This document shows positions 37,654 through 46,995 of a DNA stretch of 64,000 bases, piece by piece. A program made the translations under genes and the position numbers. Under the pieces are notes generated by a model, which was not told the DNA's origin, did not search any database, and saw only the letters and a list, made by a program, of their open reading frames with translations. Numbering within the stretch: the stretch's first letter is position 1; each line of letters starts with the position of its first letter. The stretch is from positions 1 through 64,000 of the forward strand of contig JANQIX010000080.1 of the NCBI GenBank assembly GCA_028281925.1. The letters are read 5' to 3'. Source of the stretch: Alphaproteobacteria bacterium (GTDB lineage: Bacteria; Pseudomonadota; Alphaproteobacteria; DSM-16000; Inquilinaceae).

Positions 37654-37717
37654 GAAGCTTCTCCGTCTCACGATCCCTACCGTAGCCGGCACGGCGTCCA
37701 TGTCCAGGGCGCCGCTA

Positions 37718-38905
37718 TCAGCGGACACCCCGGCCGATGAGCTGCCAGCGGGCAAGGACCGCGGCCAGCGAGACAGCGAGAACGGCCGCGGCCATGGGCA
37801 CGGCCGTACCATCGGTCAGGTGGCCGACGACAATGCCGACACCCGCGGCCAGCGACATCTGAGCGAAGCCCAGCAGGGAAGACGCCAGGCCGGCCATGGT
37901 GGGGTAGGGGCCGATCGCCCCGGCCATGGCATTCGGCAGCGTGAGTCCGGCGCCGACCATGAAGACGAAGAACGGCCCCACGACCGCCGGAACCGTCAGC
38001 CAGCCCGCAGCGGCGCAAGCCAGCATCACCATGCCGCCGCCGGCTGACGTGGCAACGCCGGCGAAGATCATGCGGTCGATGCCGAGCTTCAGCGTCAGGC
38101 GGCCGGAGGCGAAGGTGCCGACCATGTAGCCGCAGACGATGGCGGCGAAGCAGAGGCCATAGGCGTCCGGCGTCAGGCCCATGCCGTCGATGAAGACGAA
38201 GGACGAGCCGGAGATGAAGGCGAAGATGCCGCTATAGGTAGAGGCAACGAGCAGCGCATAGCCGATGTACCGGCGGTCGCTCAGCAGGATCGCGTAGTTC
38301 ACCGCAAGCCTGGCGGCCTGGGTGGCCGTCGGATCCCGATGCCGGTTGGTTTCGGCGAGCAGGGTGACGAGGCCTGCCAACAACACGAAGGCAACGACGG
38401 TAAGCGCCCAGAAATTGGCGCGCCACCCGGACCATACGGTCAGGTAGCCGCCCAGGATCGGGCCGATTGCGGGGGCGAGCGCCATGGCCATCGCCATGTA
38501 GGCCAGCACCTTGGCGGCACGCTCGCGGCCGTAGACATCGCGCACGATGGCGCGGCCGATCACGGGTCCGGCGCAGGCACCGACGGCCTGGATGAAGCGA
38601 AAGGCAATCAGCATCTCGATGTTCGTCGCCATTGCACAGGCAATGCTGGCGGCGAGGTAGAGGGCCACCCCGCCGATCAGCACCGGCCGGCGCCCGAACC
38701 GGTCGCTCAGCGGCCCATAGATCAGCTGGCTGACCGCGAAACCGGCGAGGAAGACGCTGAGCGTGAGCTGCACAGTCGGCGCATCGCTGCCCAGCGATTC
38801 GGTCAGCTTCGGTAGTGACGGCAGGTACAGGTCCGTGGATAGGGGGCCGAGCGCGACCAGTCCGGTCAGCAGCGCGCCGACGATGACGCTTTCGGGGCGG
38901 GGCAT
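37718..38905 (-). CDS. Bcr/CflA family multidrug exporter (MFS) 1
   Basis: 395 residues, 12 membrane segments. Family motifs: LGPLSTDLYLPSLPKL in helix 1, the MFS motif A GPLSDRFGRRPVLIGG, and RFIQAVGACAGPVIGRAIVRD. It exports drugs or metabolites such as bicyclomycin-type compounds or sulphonamides by proton antiport. A paralogue lies at 39600-40841 with a metallopeptidase gene between them. Confidence 0.92.
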   Translation of the reverse strand: MPRPESVIVGALLTGLVALGPLSTDLYLPSLPKLTESLGSDAPTVQLTLSVFLAGFAVSQLIYGPLSDRFGRRPVLIGGVALYLAASIACAMATNIEMLIAFRFIQAVGACAGPVIGRAIVRDVYGRERAAKVLAYMAMAMALAPAIGPILGGYLTVWSGWRANFWALTVVAFVLLAGLVTLLAETNRHRDPTATQAARLAVNYAILLSDRRYIGYALLVASTYSGIFAFISGSSFVFIDGMGLTPDAYGLCFAAIVCGYMVGTFASGRLTLKLGIDRMIFAGVATSAGGGMVMLACAAAGWLTVPAVVGPFFVFMVGAGLTLPNAMAGAIGPYPTMAGLASSLLGFAQMSLAAGVGIVVGHLTDGTAVPMAAAVLAVSLAAVLARWQLIGRGVR

Positions 38906-38917
38906 TGGCGGGGGCGG

Positions 38918-39610
38918 TTATCCGAAGCGGTGCAGGCTGGCGCCGTGCGTCTTCAGCCATGCCCGCGCCGGCTCCAGCGCTGGATCCAGGCGTCGCACCA
39001 CGGCCCAGAACCTTGGGCTGTGATTGGGTTCCAAGAGATGGGCCACCTCGTGCGCCGCGACATAGTGAAGAACGGGCTCCGGCGCCATGATCAGTCGCCA
39101 GCAAAAGTTCAGCCGACCTGTACGTGAGCAGCTTCCCCAGCGGCTGCGTGTGTCGCGTACACCCACATGCGCGACGCGTACGTCCAGCCGATTGGCGAGC
39201 TGGGCTGACCGCGCGCCGAGCTCTCGCCGCGCCTCGCGCTTCAGATGATCCGTGATCCGCCGCGCCAGATGCTCCGGCCCACCGCCAACCGTCAGCCTTC
39301 CGTCTTGCCGCCGCACACCGGCGCGGGCCTCTGGTTGATGGTGGATCTGATGCGGCTCGCCCAGGATCGGGATGACGGCGCCGTGGGCGAACGGAACCCG
39401 CGGCGGCAGGCACTCCAGGCGACGCTTCGCCCACCCCGCATTGCCCGACAGAAACTGGGCGACATCGGCGGTGCGCACTTTGGGCGGAACGACGACCCTG
39501 AACTGGCCGGCGCCGATATCGAGCCGCAGCGACATTCGCCGCGCCCGAGCATCCCGGCGCAGCACCACCGGCAGATCAATCCCGGGAATCGAGTAGGCTT
39601 CATCTGCCAT
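38918..39610 (-). CDS. YgjP-like (DUF45/SprT-related) zinc metallopeptidase
   Basis: About 230-residue cytosolic protein. The zinc site HEVAHLLEPNHSPRFW (HExxH with a third His) lies near the C-terminus, preceded by TRSRWGSCS, the standard YgjP signature. Start 39610 (MADEAYSIPG) is taken; a GTG at 39634 is also possible and neither has a good ribosome-binding site. It overlaps the end of the second MFS gene by 11 bases and precedes the first MFS gene by 12. The substrate is unknown. Confidence 0.88.
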   Translation of the reverse strand: MADEAYSIPGIDLPVVLRRDARARRMSLRLDIGAGQFRVVVPPKVRTADVAQFLSGNAGWAKRRLECLPPRVPFAHGAVIPILGEPHQIHHQPEARAGVRRQDGRLTVGGGPEHLARRITDHLKREARRELGARSAQLANRLDVRVAHVGVRDTRSRWGSCSRTGRLNFCWRLIMAPEPVLHYVAAHEVAHLLEPNHSPRFWAVVRRLDPALEPARAWLKTHGASLHRFG

Positions 39611-40841
39611 TGGGTCGGTCGCTTTCTTCGACACCCGCGTCTTGTGTGCCGGCCGTCGATCCGGTCAGCAGGGCGAATGCAGCAACGCCGACGATGCCGA
39701 CCGCGGTCGGTGCAACCGCCAGGGCCAGCGGCGTGCCGTCTTCCAACGCTGCCACCAGCAGGGTTCCAGCCGCACCCGTGCCGATCTGCAGGAAGCCGAC
39801 CAGGGCCGACGCGGCGCCGGCGCGGTCCGGGAACGGTGCCATCGCCTTGGCGAGGCCGTTCGGCAATACCAGTCCCATCCCGATCATCCAGATACACATG
39901 GGCAGCACCACGGGCACGACACCAACCCAGCCGGAGGCCAGCGAGGCCGTCAGGCCCGTTCCGCCGGCAAGGATCGCCAGGGCACCGGCGCGCAGCAGTC
40001 GATCGGGTCCCGTGCGGCCGACGATCCGGTTGGTCAGGATCGAGCCGCCGAAATACGATCCGGAGATGCTGAGCGCCACCCATCCGTACGCCACGGGACT
40101 CAAGCCGACAAGGTCGATCAGGACGAACGGCGCCGCAGCCACGAAGGTCAGCAGACCGCCGATCGCACAGGCGAGAAGGGCCGTCGGCCCGAGGAAACGG
40201 CGGTCGCTCAGTAGGTCCACGTATCCCTTGGCGATCGCGCGTGGGGCGATCGGGCGCGCAGCCTTGCCCGCATTGGTCTCCCGAACCAGCCAGAGCGTCC
40301 CGATCAGAAGCGCAAGGCCGAATGCGGCCTGAGCGAGAAAGATCGACCGCCAGCCCGTCCAGCCCTGCATATAGCCGCCCAAGAGCGGCCCGATCGCGGG
40401 CACGACGGCAATCGCGAGGCCGATCAGGGCATAGACGCGGGCCGACGCCGCCTCTGCGAACTGATCGCGCACGATGGCGCGGGCCATGGCCGGCCCGGCG
40501 CAGGCGCCCAATGCCTGTACGAACCGCGTGGCCATCAGCCCCCAGATGCCGGTTACGGCCCCGGCGGCGGTGCTGGCCACGGTGTAGACGATCAGCCCGA
40601 CGATCAGGACGGGACGCCGCCCGAACCGATCGCTGACCGGACCATAGACAAGCTGGGCCGATGCAAAGGCGACGAGATAGACCGTGAGCGTAAGCTGAAC
40701 CAAGCTCGCCGACGTCTCGAGCTTCGACGCCAAGGCCGGCATGGCCGGGGTGTACATCGACATTGTCAGCGGGCCGAGGGCCACGAAGCAGGTCGCCATC
40801 AGGGCGACCCGCGCTTCCCCTGGCGCCGCGTTGGTGGTCAA
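39600..40841 (-). CDS. Bcr/CflA family multidrug exporter (MFS) 2
   Basis: 413 residues, 12 membrane segments. It is a paralogue of the exporter at 37718: LGPLTMSMYTPAMPAL in helix 1, GPVSDRFGRRPVLIVG and RFVQALGACAGPAMARAIVRD correspond segment by segment. Head of a minus-strand run MFS2-ygjP-MFS1 with overlaps or spacers of about 10 bases. Confidence 0.92.
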   Translation of the reverse strand: MTTNAAPGEARVALMATCFVALGPLTMSMYTPAMPALASKLETSASLVQLTLTVYLVAFASAQLVYGPVSDRFGRRPVLIVGLIVYTVASTAAGAVTGIWGLMATRFVQALGACAGPAMARAIVRDQFAEAASARVYALIGLAIAVVPAIGPLLGGYMQGWTGWRSIFLAQAAFGLALLIGTLWLVRETNAGKAARPIAPRAIAKGYVDLLSDRRFLGPTALLACAIGGLLTFVAAAPFVLIDLVGLSPVAYGWVALSISGSYFGGSILTNRIVGRTGPDRLLRAGALAILAGGTGLTASLASGWVGVVPVVLPMCIWMIGMGLVLPNGLAKAMAPFPDRAGAASALVGFLQIGTGAAGTLLVAALEDGTPLALAVAPTAVGIVGVAAFALLTGSTAGTQDAGVEESDRPNGR

Positions 40842-40846
40842 GGGGA

Positions 40847-41605
40847 TCAGCCCTTCGTCCGGCCGGACAGCCGCTTCAGAATCGCGTCGGGGCAGTCGGA
40901 GATGACGGCATCCACGCCGAAGGCCAGCAGAGTGGCGGCTTCTTCGGCGTCGTTGACGGTATAGGCGAGGCAGCGCCGGCCACCGCGCTTATAGCCGGCG
41001 ACGTCCACCGGCGTTGCCATGCCGGCGGCGATATTGACGGATGCGGCCGTCAGGCGGTCCGACAGCCGGTTCCAGTCGGCCAGTGCTGCGTCCAGCAGCA
41101 GCCCGCGTGGCCAGTCCGGCGCCGCGCCTTGGGCGGCCTCCAGGCTCTCGATCGCAAAGCTGGATATCAGGGGCGGCGGCGTGTCGGTCGGCCACAATCT
41201 CAGCGCCTCTGTCAGCGCGACTTCCGCCGTCTCCGTCTCCCGTCCTGGGCACGGCTTGATCTCGAGGTTCAGGGACAGGCCGCGCTCGACCATCAGGGCG
41301 ATCGCCTGCCCCAGGGTCGGAATGTGTTCGCCTGCAAATCCGCGGCCGAACCAAGACCCCGCGTCCAACCGGGCGAGGTCGGCATAGTCAGTCGCAGCGA
41401 CGGCGCCTTTGCCGTCCGTCGTGCGCTCCAGCGTGTCGTCGTGCATCAACACTGGCACGTTGTCCCGGCTCAGCTTGACGTCGACTTCCACCATGGCGAC
41501 GCCGAGATCGGCCGCCTGTGCGATGCCGGCGAGCGTGTTCTCCGGTGCATGTGCCGCAGCGCCACGATGACCGATCACCCGTGTCGGCAGCCAGTCGGCA
41601 GTCAC
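40847..41605 (-). CDS. Glycerophosphodiester phosphodiesterase
   Basis: 252-residue TIM-barrel enzyme that splits glycerophosphodiesters to glycerol-3-phosphate and an alcohol. Catalytic His and metal-binding residues are visible in VIGHRGAAAHAPENT, VEVDVKLSRDNVPVLMHDD and LNLEIKP. No signal peptide, so the UgpQ-like cytosolic type. The start overlaps the sodium channel stop by 4 bases (41602-41605). Confidence 0.92.
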   Translation of the reverse strand: MTADWLPTRVIGHRGAAAHAPENTLAGIAQAADLGVAMVEVDVKLSRDNVPVLMHDDTLERTTDGKGAVAATDYADLARLDAGSWFGRGFAGEHIPTLGQAIALMVERGLSLNLEIKPCPGRETETAEVALTEALRLWPTDTPPPLISSFAIESLEAAQGAAPDWPRGLLLDAALADWNRLSDRLTAASVNIAAGMATPVDVAGYKRGGRRCLAYTVNDAEEAATLLAFGVDAVISDCPDAILKRLSGRTKG

Positions 41606-42453
41606 GACGAACGCTCGACGGCATCCCGCAGGGCTGCGATTTCCGCGCGCAGCCCCGCCAGTTCCCGTGTCACGGCCTCTTGCTCCTGCTGCTGTGCGCG
41701 GCGGATATCAGCTTCCTGTTCGGCTCGCTCCGCGTCGTGCTGACCCTGCATGGCGCCGACGATGATGGCAATGAACAGATTTAAGACAGCGAAGCTGGTG
41801 ATCACGATGAACGGCACGAAGAACGCCCAGGCATGGGGGAAGATCTCCATGGTCGGCCGCACGATGCCCATGGACCAGCTTTCCAGGGTCATGATCTGGA
41901 ACAGCGAGTACATGGACTGCCCGATAGTGCCGAACCATTCCTGCATGTCCGGATCGGGATGCGAACCGAACAGCTTCGTCGCCATCACGGCGGAGATGTA
42001 GAAGACGAGAAAGAGGACGGCGATGATCGAGAACATGCCCGGTATCGCCGAAAACAGCGCCTGCACCACGCGGCGCATGGTCGGCACGACGGACAAGAGC
42101 CGGAGCGCCCGCAGGATTCGCAGTGACCGAAGCACCGAAAGGTTGCCGCTAGCCGGCACCAGCGAGATGCCGACGATCACGAAGTCGAAGACATTCCAGC
42201 CTTTGGTGAAGAAGCGCAGCCGATAGGCAAAAAGTTTGATCAGCAGCTCGACGACGAAGATACCGAGTGCCGTGCGGTCGATGGCCACGAGCAGGTCGCC
42301 GGCGGCCTCCATCGCCGTCTCGCTGGTCTCAAGCCCCAGCGTGATCGCGTTGACCACGATGACTGCGGCGATTGCCTGATTGAAGCGGCTCGATTCGGCC
42401 AAGCGCCGGGCTCTGCCGCGCAGGCCTTCGTTGGCTGTGGAAACTGTGCTCAT
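41602..42453 (-). CDS. Bacterial voltage-gated sodium channel (NavBac/NaChBac type)
   Basis: 283 residues, six-helix subunit of a homotetrameric channel. The S4 voltage sensor has four Arg at every third position (R109, R112, R115, R118 in VLRSLRILRALRLL). The pore carries the selectivity filter TLESWSM (189-195), the same as in the structurally known NavAb, pointing to Na+ selectivity. S6 (about 212-237) has SFAVLNLFIAIIVGAMQ, and a C-terminal neck and coiled coil (about 238-283, Glu/Gln/Arg-rich heptads) should drive tetramer assembly. Such channels are known to influence motility and pH behaviour in alkaliphiles. Confidence 0.94.
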   Translation of the reverse strand: MSTVSTANEGLRGRARRLAESSRFNQAIAAVIVVNAITLGLETSETAMEAAGDLLVAIDRTALGIFVVELLIKLFAYRLRFFTKGWNVFDFVIVGISLVPASGNLSVLRSLRILRALRLLSVVPTMRRVVQALFSAIPGMFSIIAVLFLVFYISAVMATKLFGSHPDPDMQEWFGTIGQSMYSLFQIMTLESWSMGIVRPTMEIFPHAWAFFVPFIVITSFAVLNLFIAIIVGAMQGQHDAERAEQEADIRRAQQQEQEAVTRELAGLRAEIAALRDAVERSS

Positions 42454-42554
42454 GGCCTCTGGAACTGACGGGACAACCAGCGGCTTAGCTAAGCGACGCG
42501 GGCCGTCCCGGCAAGAGAGTGCTTGCTCTCCGCGCGACAGTGTGTTGTCGCGGC

Positions 42555-43328
42555 TCAGTCGAGAGTGAGCACCCGGCTCTGGCGCTGGCCGTCGCGGTCG
42601 ACGACGATGGGGATCGCCTTGCTGTCGCCGGGCGGGATCATCTCGCCGGCCAGCGTGTCCGGGTCCAGCGGCCGGCCGTCGATCTCAAGTATGATGTCGC
42701 CTTCGCGCAAGTCGGCGCGGGCAGCGGGCGACCCATCGACCACGGCCGTGATCACGGCACCGTCCTTGTTGGCCAGACGTCCCTGTTCCTCGTCGGTCAG
42801 CTCTCGCACGAAGATGCCAAGCCCGCCGGGCAAGATCGGCGCATAGTAGACCGCGACCTGGCGGAAATGCTGTTCCGCATAGGGCACGTAGGTGACGCGC
42901 GGGCCATAGAAGGGCAGGCCGGTGCGGCATCCGCGGAAGCCGCCATAGCCGTACCGCCAGGGATAGAAGCCGGTAAAGCTGCGCGTGAAGACCGGCCGCA
43001 GGCCGGTAAAGGTGCCAAGATCCTCTCGGTAGACCAGAACGCGGTTGGCGCCGATCTCCCCGGCGAGGTCGCGCGCCTGGCCCTCGGGCTCAAGCCGCCC
43101 CTCAAATTCGGAGTAGCCGACGGCGTCGTAGCCCTGGCTGCGCATGGACTGGAGGTCGAATTCCATTTCCGTGCCCTCCAGGATCAGGGCCGGCTCAGCG
43201 CTTTCAGCCAAATAGGGCTGCCGTTCTGCAAGGTCTTCGGACGGCGTGAAGGTCCGGCTGTACGAGTTGGTCAGGCAGCCGGCGGCCAGTGTGCCGACCG
43301 CTGCGAGTGCGACGAGCCGGATGGCCAT
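42555..43328 (-). CDS. PDZ-domain lipoprotein
   Basis: 257 residues. Lipoprotein signal with lipobox LAAGC (Cys18). The middle part (about 50-165) is aromatic- and Gly-rich near FYPWRYGYGGFRGCRTG, of unknown fold. The C-terminal PDZ domain (about 170-255) has DGSPAARADLREGDIILEID. No protease domain is present. It may act as an envelope adaptor or scaffold. Confidence 0.82.
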   Translation of the reverse strand: MAIRLVALAAVGTLAAGCLTNSYSRTFTPSEDLAERQPYLAESAEPALILEGTEMEFDLQSMRSQGYDAVGYSEFEGRLEPEGQARDLAGEIGANRVLVYREDLGTFTGLRPVFTRSFTGFYPWRYGYGGFRGCRTGLPFYGPRVTYVPYAEQHFRQVAVYYAPILPGGLGIFVRELTDEEQGRLANKDGAVITAVVDGSPAARADLREGDIILEIDGRPLDPDTLAGEMIPPGDSKAIPIVVDRDGQRQSRVLTLD

Positions 43329-43444
43329 GGTGTCCCTCCTGTCCTTGGCCCATTACCCATTCGACCCACCGATTTATGGTGAAGTTGCGGCCTTGGGTGC
43401 GGCTTGGCTGGCGCCGGATGCCGCACCCGTGGCCGGATCTAAGG

Positions 43445-46400
43445 TCAGGCGGCCTTTCGGAACGCTTCGGCCCCACTGGTCGACGGGCTGCCGGCAGGGG
43501 TATCGGCGCTCAGCGCGCGGGTCAGTCCGGCATAGTCCGTCTTGCCCGTGCCCAGCACCGGGATCGCCGGCAAGACAGTGACGGTTCGTGGCACCATCAG
43601 CTCGGGAACGCCGGACGACTGGGCTGCGGCGATCAGGGCCGCCCGGTCGGCACCGACCTGATCGGTGGCCAGCACGATGCGCTCACCCTTACGGCCATCC
43701 GGCAGGGCGACGGCAGCATGGCGGGCCTCAGGCCAGGCCTTGGCCGCCAGCGCCTCGACCGCTCCCAGCGACACCATCTCGCCGGCGATCTTGGCAAAGC
43801 GCTTGGCCCGGCCGGCGATGGTGACGAAGCCTTCGCCGTCGATGGTGACGATGTCGCCCGTGTCGTGCCAGCCGTCGGCGGGCGGAACGATCCGGCCGTC
43901 CCCGTCCGGCAGCAGGTAGCCGGCCATGACGTTCGGCCCCCTGAGGTACAGCCGGCCGCCGGCGTCGATGCCGGGCACCGGCTCCAGCCGCGCCTCGACG
44001 CCCGGCACCAGCCGGCCGACCGTGCCGGGGCGCAGATGCATGGGCGTGTTCACGGCGGCGACCGGTGCAGTCTCCGTCAACCCATAGCCTTCGAGAATGC
44101 GCACGCCGAACTTCTCCAGCCACAGCGACCGCGTATCCTCCCGCAGCCGCTCCGCCCCGGCGAAGACCAGGCGCACGCGGTGGAAGTCGTACCCTTCGGC
44201 AACGCGGCCATAGGCGGCCAGGAACGTGTCCGTGCCGAACAGCACGGTCGCGGACATGTCGTAGACCAGCTCCGGGATCGTGCGGTGGTGCAGCGGCGAC
44301 GGATAGAGGATGGTGCGCACACCGTGGATCAGCGGCAGCAGCAGCCCGCCGGTCAGCCCGAAGCTGTGGAAGATCGGCAGCGGGTTGAACACCACGTCGT
44401 CCTCTTGGAAGGGGACACGAGCCGCCACTTGGTGCGTGTTGGCCAGCAGGTTGCGGTGGCTCAACACCACGCCCTTCGGCTTGCCCTCGGTGCCCGAGGT
44501 GAACAGGATCGCCGCCGGTGCGTCGGGATCGGGCCGATGCAGGGCAAGCCGGCTGCCGGGCAGTATCTTGGCCCGCAGCAGGGCGCCTAGCCGGTCCATC
44601 CGGCCGATCGACTGCGCCAGATCCTCCAGATAGACGATTTCCACGCCATCCGCCAAACCGGCCACCAGGTCGCGCAGCCCGGCCGCGGCCACGAACCGCC
44701 GCGAGGTGATCACCCGGCGCAGATCCGCCGTGGCGCACGCGCTCTTCAGCGCCGCCAGCCCGGCGGTGAAGTTCAGCATCGCCGGAACACGGCCGGCCGC
44801 CTGCAGGGCCATGAAGGCGATGGCGGCGCCGGCACTGGTGGGCAGCATCACACCGACGCGCGCGTCCTTCCCGGTCATGGCCGCAAGCCTCTTGCCGAGG
44901 GCCAGGGATCCGGCGATCAGGCGGTCGTAGGTGTAGGCCTTGCGGTCCACCGCATCGTTCAGGATAACCGTGCTTCCGCCATTGGCCCGGCGCGCTTCCA
45001 AGAGAGCGTCGAACACGGTTGCCGGCGTATCCTTGGCCCGGAACTGGGCCTCGCTCAGCGCATCGTAGAGCTCCAGAGCCTGGCGCTGTCGGGCCTCACT
45101 GCGTGGGCCAGACTGGGCCGGCAACTCGCGAGGCGGCAGCACCGTGATGGTCATCCGCGGGAACCAGCGCGTGCGGCGCCTGTGCTCGATCTGCGTCCAG
45201 GGCAGGTGTTCCACGCCGTCCAGATGGACCGGGATGATCGGTGCCCCGGTCTTCGCGGCCACCAGGCCGGGACCGTCATAGATCTTCATGATCTTGCCGG
45301 TGCGGGTCAGCCGGCCTTCGGGGAAGATCACGCAGCGCCGGCCCTCGCGCACGGCCTTCACCAACGTCTTGGTCGCCAGCGGATTGGTGGGATCGATCTC
45401 CACCGTATCGACCAGCGCCAGGATCGGGCGCGCCCACCAGCGCTTGGCGATGAAGGTGTTCACGGCGAAGACCGGGTCGCCAGGCATCACCGCGCCCAGG
45501 ATCACGCCGTCGAGATATGAGACGTGGTTGGGAACGATCACGGCGGCCTCTGGCGCATTCAGCAGGTGCTCCAGACCGCGCACGCGCACACGGAACACCA
45601 GGCGGATCAGCGGCCTCATCACCATCCGGCCGAGCGTGTGCCGGAACCAGTAGCCCAGCACCAGTGCCACGCCCAGATTGGCGATGCCGGCGATCAGGTA
45701 GATGTCGGCCGCCGTCAGGCCGATCTCCAGAAGACCTGCGGCCAGGGCAAGCGCAGCCAGCATGCCGCCGGCGTTGATGATGCTGCCCGCAGCCATGACG
45801 CGCGACCGCCGGGTGACCCGCGTGCGGTCTTGAATGACGGCGTAGAAGGGCACCACATAGACGCCGCCGGCCATCGCGATCACGAACAGGTCGACCAGCA
45901 CCCGCCAGTTGGCGGCGGTAGACAGGAACGCTCCGACGCTCAGAAGCCCGCCATCGGTCGGGACCGCGGCCCCGGCGGCGAAAAACAGGTCGATGGTGGC
46001 GACCGTGATCACGAGGCCGGCGATGGGGGCCAGACGCGGCGAGATCTCGTCGCCCAAAAGCTTCTGGCAGAGGATCGAGCCGGCACCGACGCCGATCGCG
46101 AAGACGGTGAGGAACAGCGTCACCACCTGCTCGCCCGCGCCCAGAACGGACTGGGCGAAGCCTGGGAACTGGGTGACGAAGGTGGCTCCCATGATCTGGA
46201 ACCAGGCAACCGCCAGGGTGGACAGCAGCACGACCCGATCGGCGGCGGCATAGCGCACAATGGTGCCGGTTGCGCGCGCCAGATTGAGGTCGATCTTCAG
46301 GTCCGGCCGGCGCGGCGTCGACCGCGGAATGGCGCGGCTGACGGCATAGCCGGCGAGGCCCACCGTCAGCGCCGCCGCCGCAACCCAGACGGGTCCGCCA

Positions 46401-46912
46401 TCCATGGCGATCATCAGTCCGCCGGCGATGGTGCCGCCCAGCACCGCCAGATAGATGCCGGCTTCCATCAGCGCGTTGCCGGCGATCAGCTCGTCATGGT
46501 CCAGCACCTCGGGCATCAGCGCATATTTGGTTGGCCCGAAGATCGCCGACTGCAGGCCCATCAGGAACAGGGCTGCGAACAGAGTCGGCAGATGGTGGAA
46601 GATCAGCCCGGCTGCGGCCAGGCCCATGATGCCGATTTCGGCCAGCTTCAAGAGACGCAAGATGGCCGTCTTCTCGAACTTGTCGGCCAGCTGCCCGCCC
46701 AGTGCCGAGAACAGGAAGAAGGGCAGGATGAAGACGGCGCCGCCGATCGTTACCAACACCGGCCCGTTCGTGCCGCCAGCAGCGGCGATGCCGAACAGGA
46801 TCAGCACCTGGGCGGCGATCTTGAACAGGTTGTCGTTGAACGCGCCGAGAACCTGCGTGACCAGCAGCGGCGTGAACCGTCGCGTGCGGAGCAGTGTGGT
46901 CGGTGTCGTCAT
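43445..46912 (-). CDS. Trimodular LplT-type MFS / PlsC acyltransferase / acyl-ACP synthetase (Aas-like)
   Basis: About 1155 residues in three parts. (1) MFS transporter like lysophospholipid flippase LplT (about 1-405, QVLGAFNDNLFKIAAQ). (2) PlsC-type acyltransferase (about 415-625) with NHVSYLDG and FPEGRLTRTG. (3) AMP-forming synthetase (about 650-1145) with LFTSGTEGKPKGVVLSH, YGLTETAPV and TGDIVTIDGEG. Together these would bring lysophospholipid inward and re-acylate it with a fatty acid activated on ACP or CoA. E. coli splits this between lplT and aas. The ATG at 46912 follows AGAGGG. Its promoter lies between two TetR-type palindromes. Confidence 0.92.
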   Translation of the reverse strand: MTTPTTLLRTRRFTPLLVTQVLGAFNDNLFKIAAQVLILFGIAAAGGTNGPVLVTIGGAVFILPFFLFSALGGQLADKFEKTAILRLLKLAEIGIMGLAAAGLIFHHLPTLFAALFLMGLQSAIFGPTKYALMPEVLDHDELIAGNALMEAGIYLAVLGGTIAGGLMIAMDGGPVWVAAAALTVGLAGYAVSRAIPRSTPRRPDLKIDLNLARATGTIVRYAAADRVVLLSTLAVAWFQIMGATFVTQFPGFAQSVLGAGEQVVTLFLTVFAIGVGAGSILCQKLLGDEISPRLAPIAGLVITVATIDLFFAAGAAVPTDGGLLSVGAFLSTAANWRVLVDLFVIAMAGGVYVVPFYAVIQDRTRVTRRSRVMAAGSIINAGGMLAALALAAGLLEIGLTAADIYLIAGIANLGVALVLGYWFRHTLGRMVMRPLIRLVFRVRVRGLEHLLNAPEAAVIVPNHVSYLDGVILGAVMPGDPVFAVNTFIAKRWWARPILALVDTVEIDPTNPLATKTLVKAVREGRRCVIFPEGRLTRTGKIMKIYDGPGLVAAKTGAPIIPVHLDGVEHLPWTQIEHRRRTRWFPRMTITVLPPRELPAQSGPRSEARQRQALELYDALSEAQFRAKDTPATVFDALLEARRANGGSTVILNDAVDRKAYTYDRLIAGSLALGKRLAAMTGKDARVGVMLPTSAGAAIAFMALQAAGRVPAMLNFTAGLAALKSACATADLRRVITSRRFVAAAGLRDLVAGLADGVEIVYLEDLAQSIGRMDRLGALLRAKILPGSRLALHRPDPDAPAAILFTSGTEGKPKGVVLSHRNLLANTHQVAARVPFQEDDVVFNPLPIFHSFGLTGGLLLPLIHGVRTILYPSPLHHRTIPELVYDMSATVLFGTDTFLAAYGRVAEGYDFHRVRLVFAGAERLREDTRSLWLEKFGVRILEGYGLTETAPVAAVNTPMHLRPGTVGRLVPGVEARLEPVPGIDAGGRLYLRGPNVMAGYLLPDGDGRIVPPADGWHDTGDIVTIDGEGFVTIAGRAKRFAKIAGEMVSLGAVEALAAKAWPEARHAAVALPDGRKGERIVLATDQVGADRAALIAAAQSSGVPELMVPRTVTVLPAIPVLGTGKTDYAGLTRALSADTPAGSPSTSGAEAFRKAA

Positions 46913-46942
46913 GGCGCCAGGCCCTCTACGTGTCACAGAGAA

Positions 46943-46956
46943 TGAGCGAGCGCTCA
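46943..46956. promoter_or_regulatory. TetR-type operator 1 at the aas-like promoter
   Basis: TGAGCG-AG-CGCTCA is a perfect 6-bp inverted repeat within AATGAGCGAGCGCTCACTTA, directly downstream of the -10 element on the minus strand. Palindromes of the form AATGAGC...GCTCATT are typical TetR-family operators. Confidence 0.7.
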
Positions 46957-46986
46957 CTTATATGCTGTCTGCCAGAGTGGAGTCAA
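46957..46986 (-). promoter_or_regulatory. Sigma-70 type promoter of the aas-like gene
   Basis: Minus strand: -35 TTGACT (46981-46986), 18-base spacer, -10 TATAAG (46957-46962). Operator 1 covers the expected start point and operator 2 lies just upstream of the -35, the layout expected for strong repression. Confidence 0.7.
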
Positions 46987-46995
46987 CATGAAATG

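Noticed and set aside
45524..46945. Long open frame (about 470 codons) opposite the aas-like gene
   Set aside because: GC-rich genes produce long antisense frames. Its sequence is Gln/Asp/His/Arg-rich low complexity with no fold or start site, while the opposite strand has three well-known domains.
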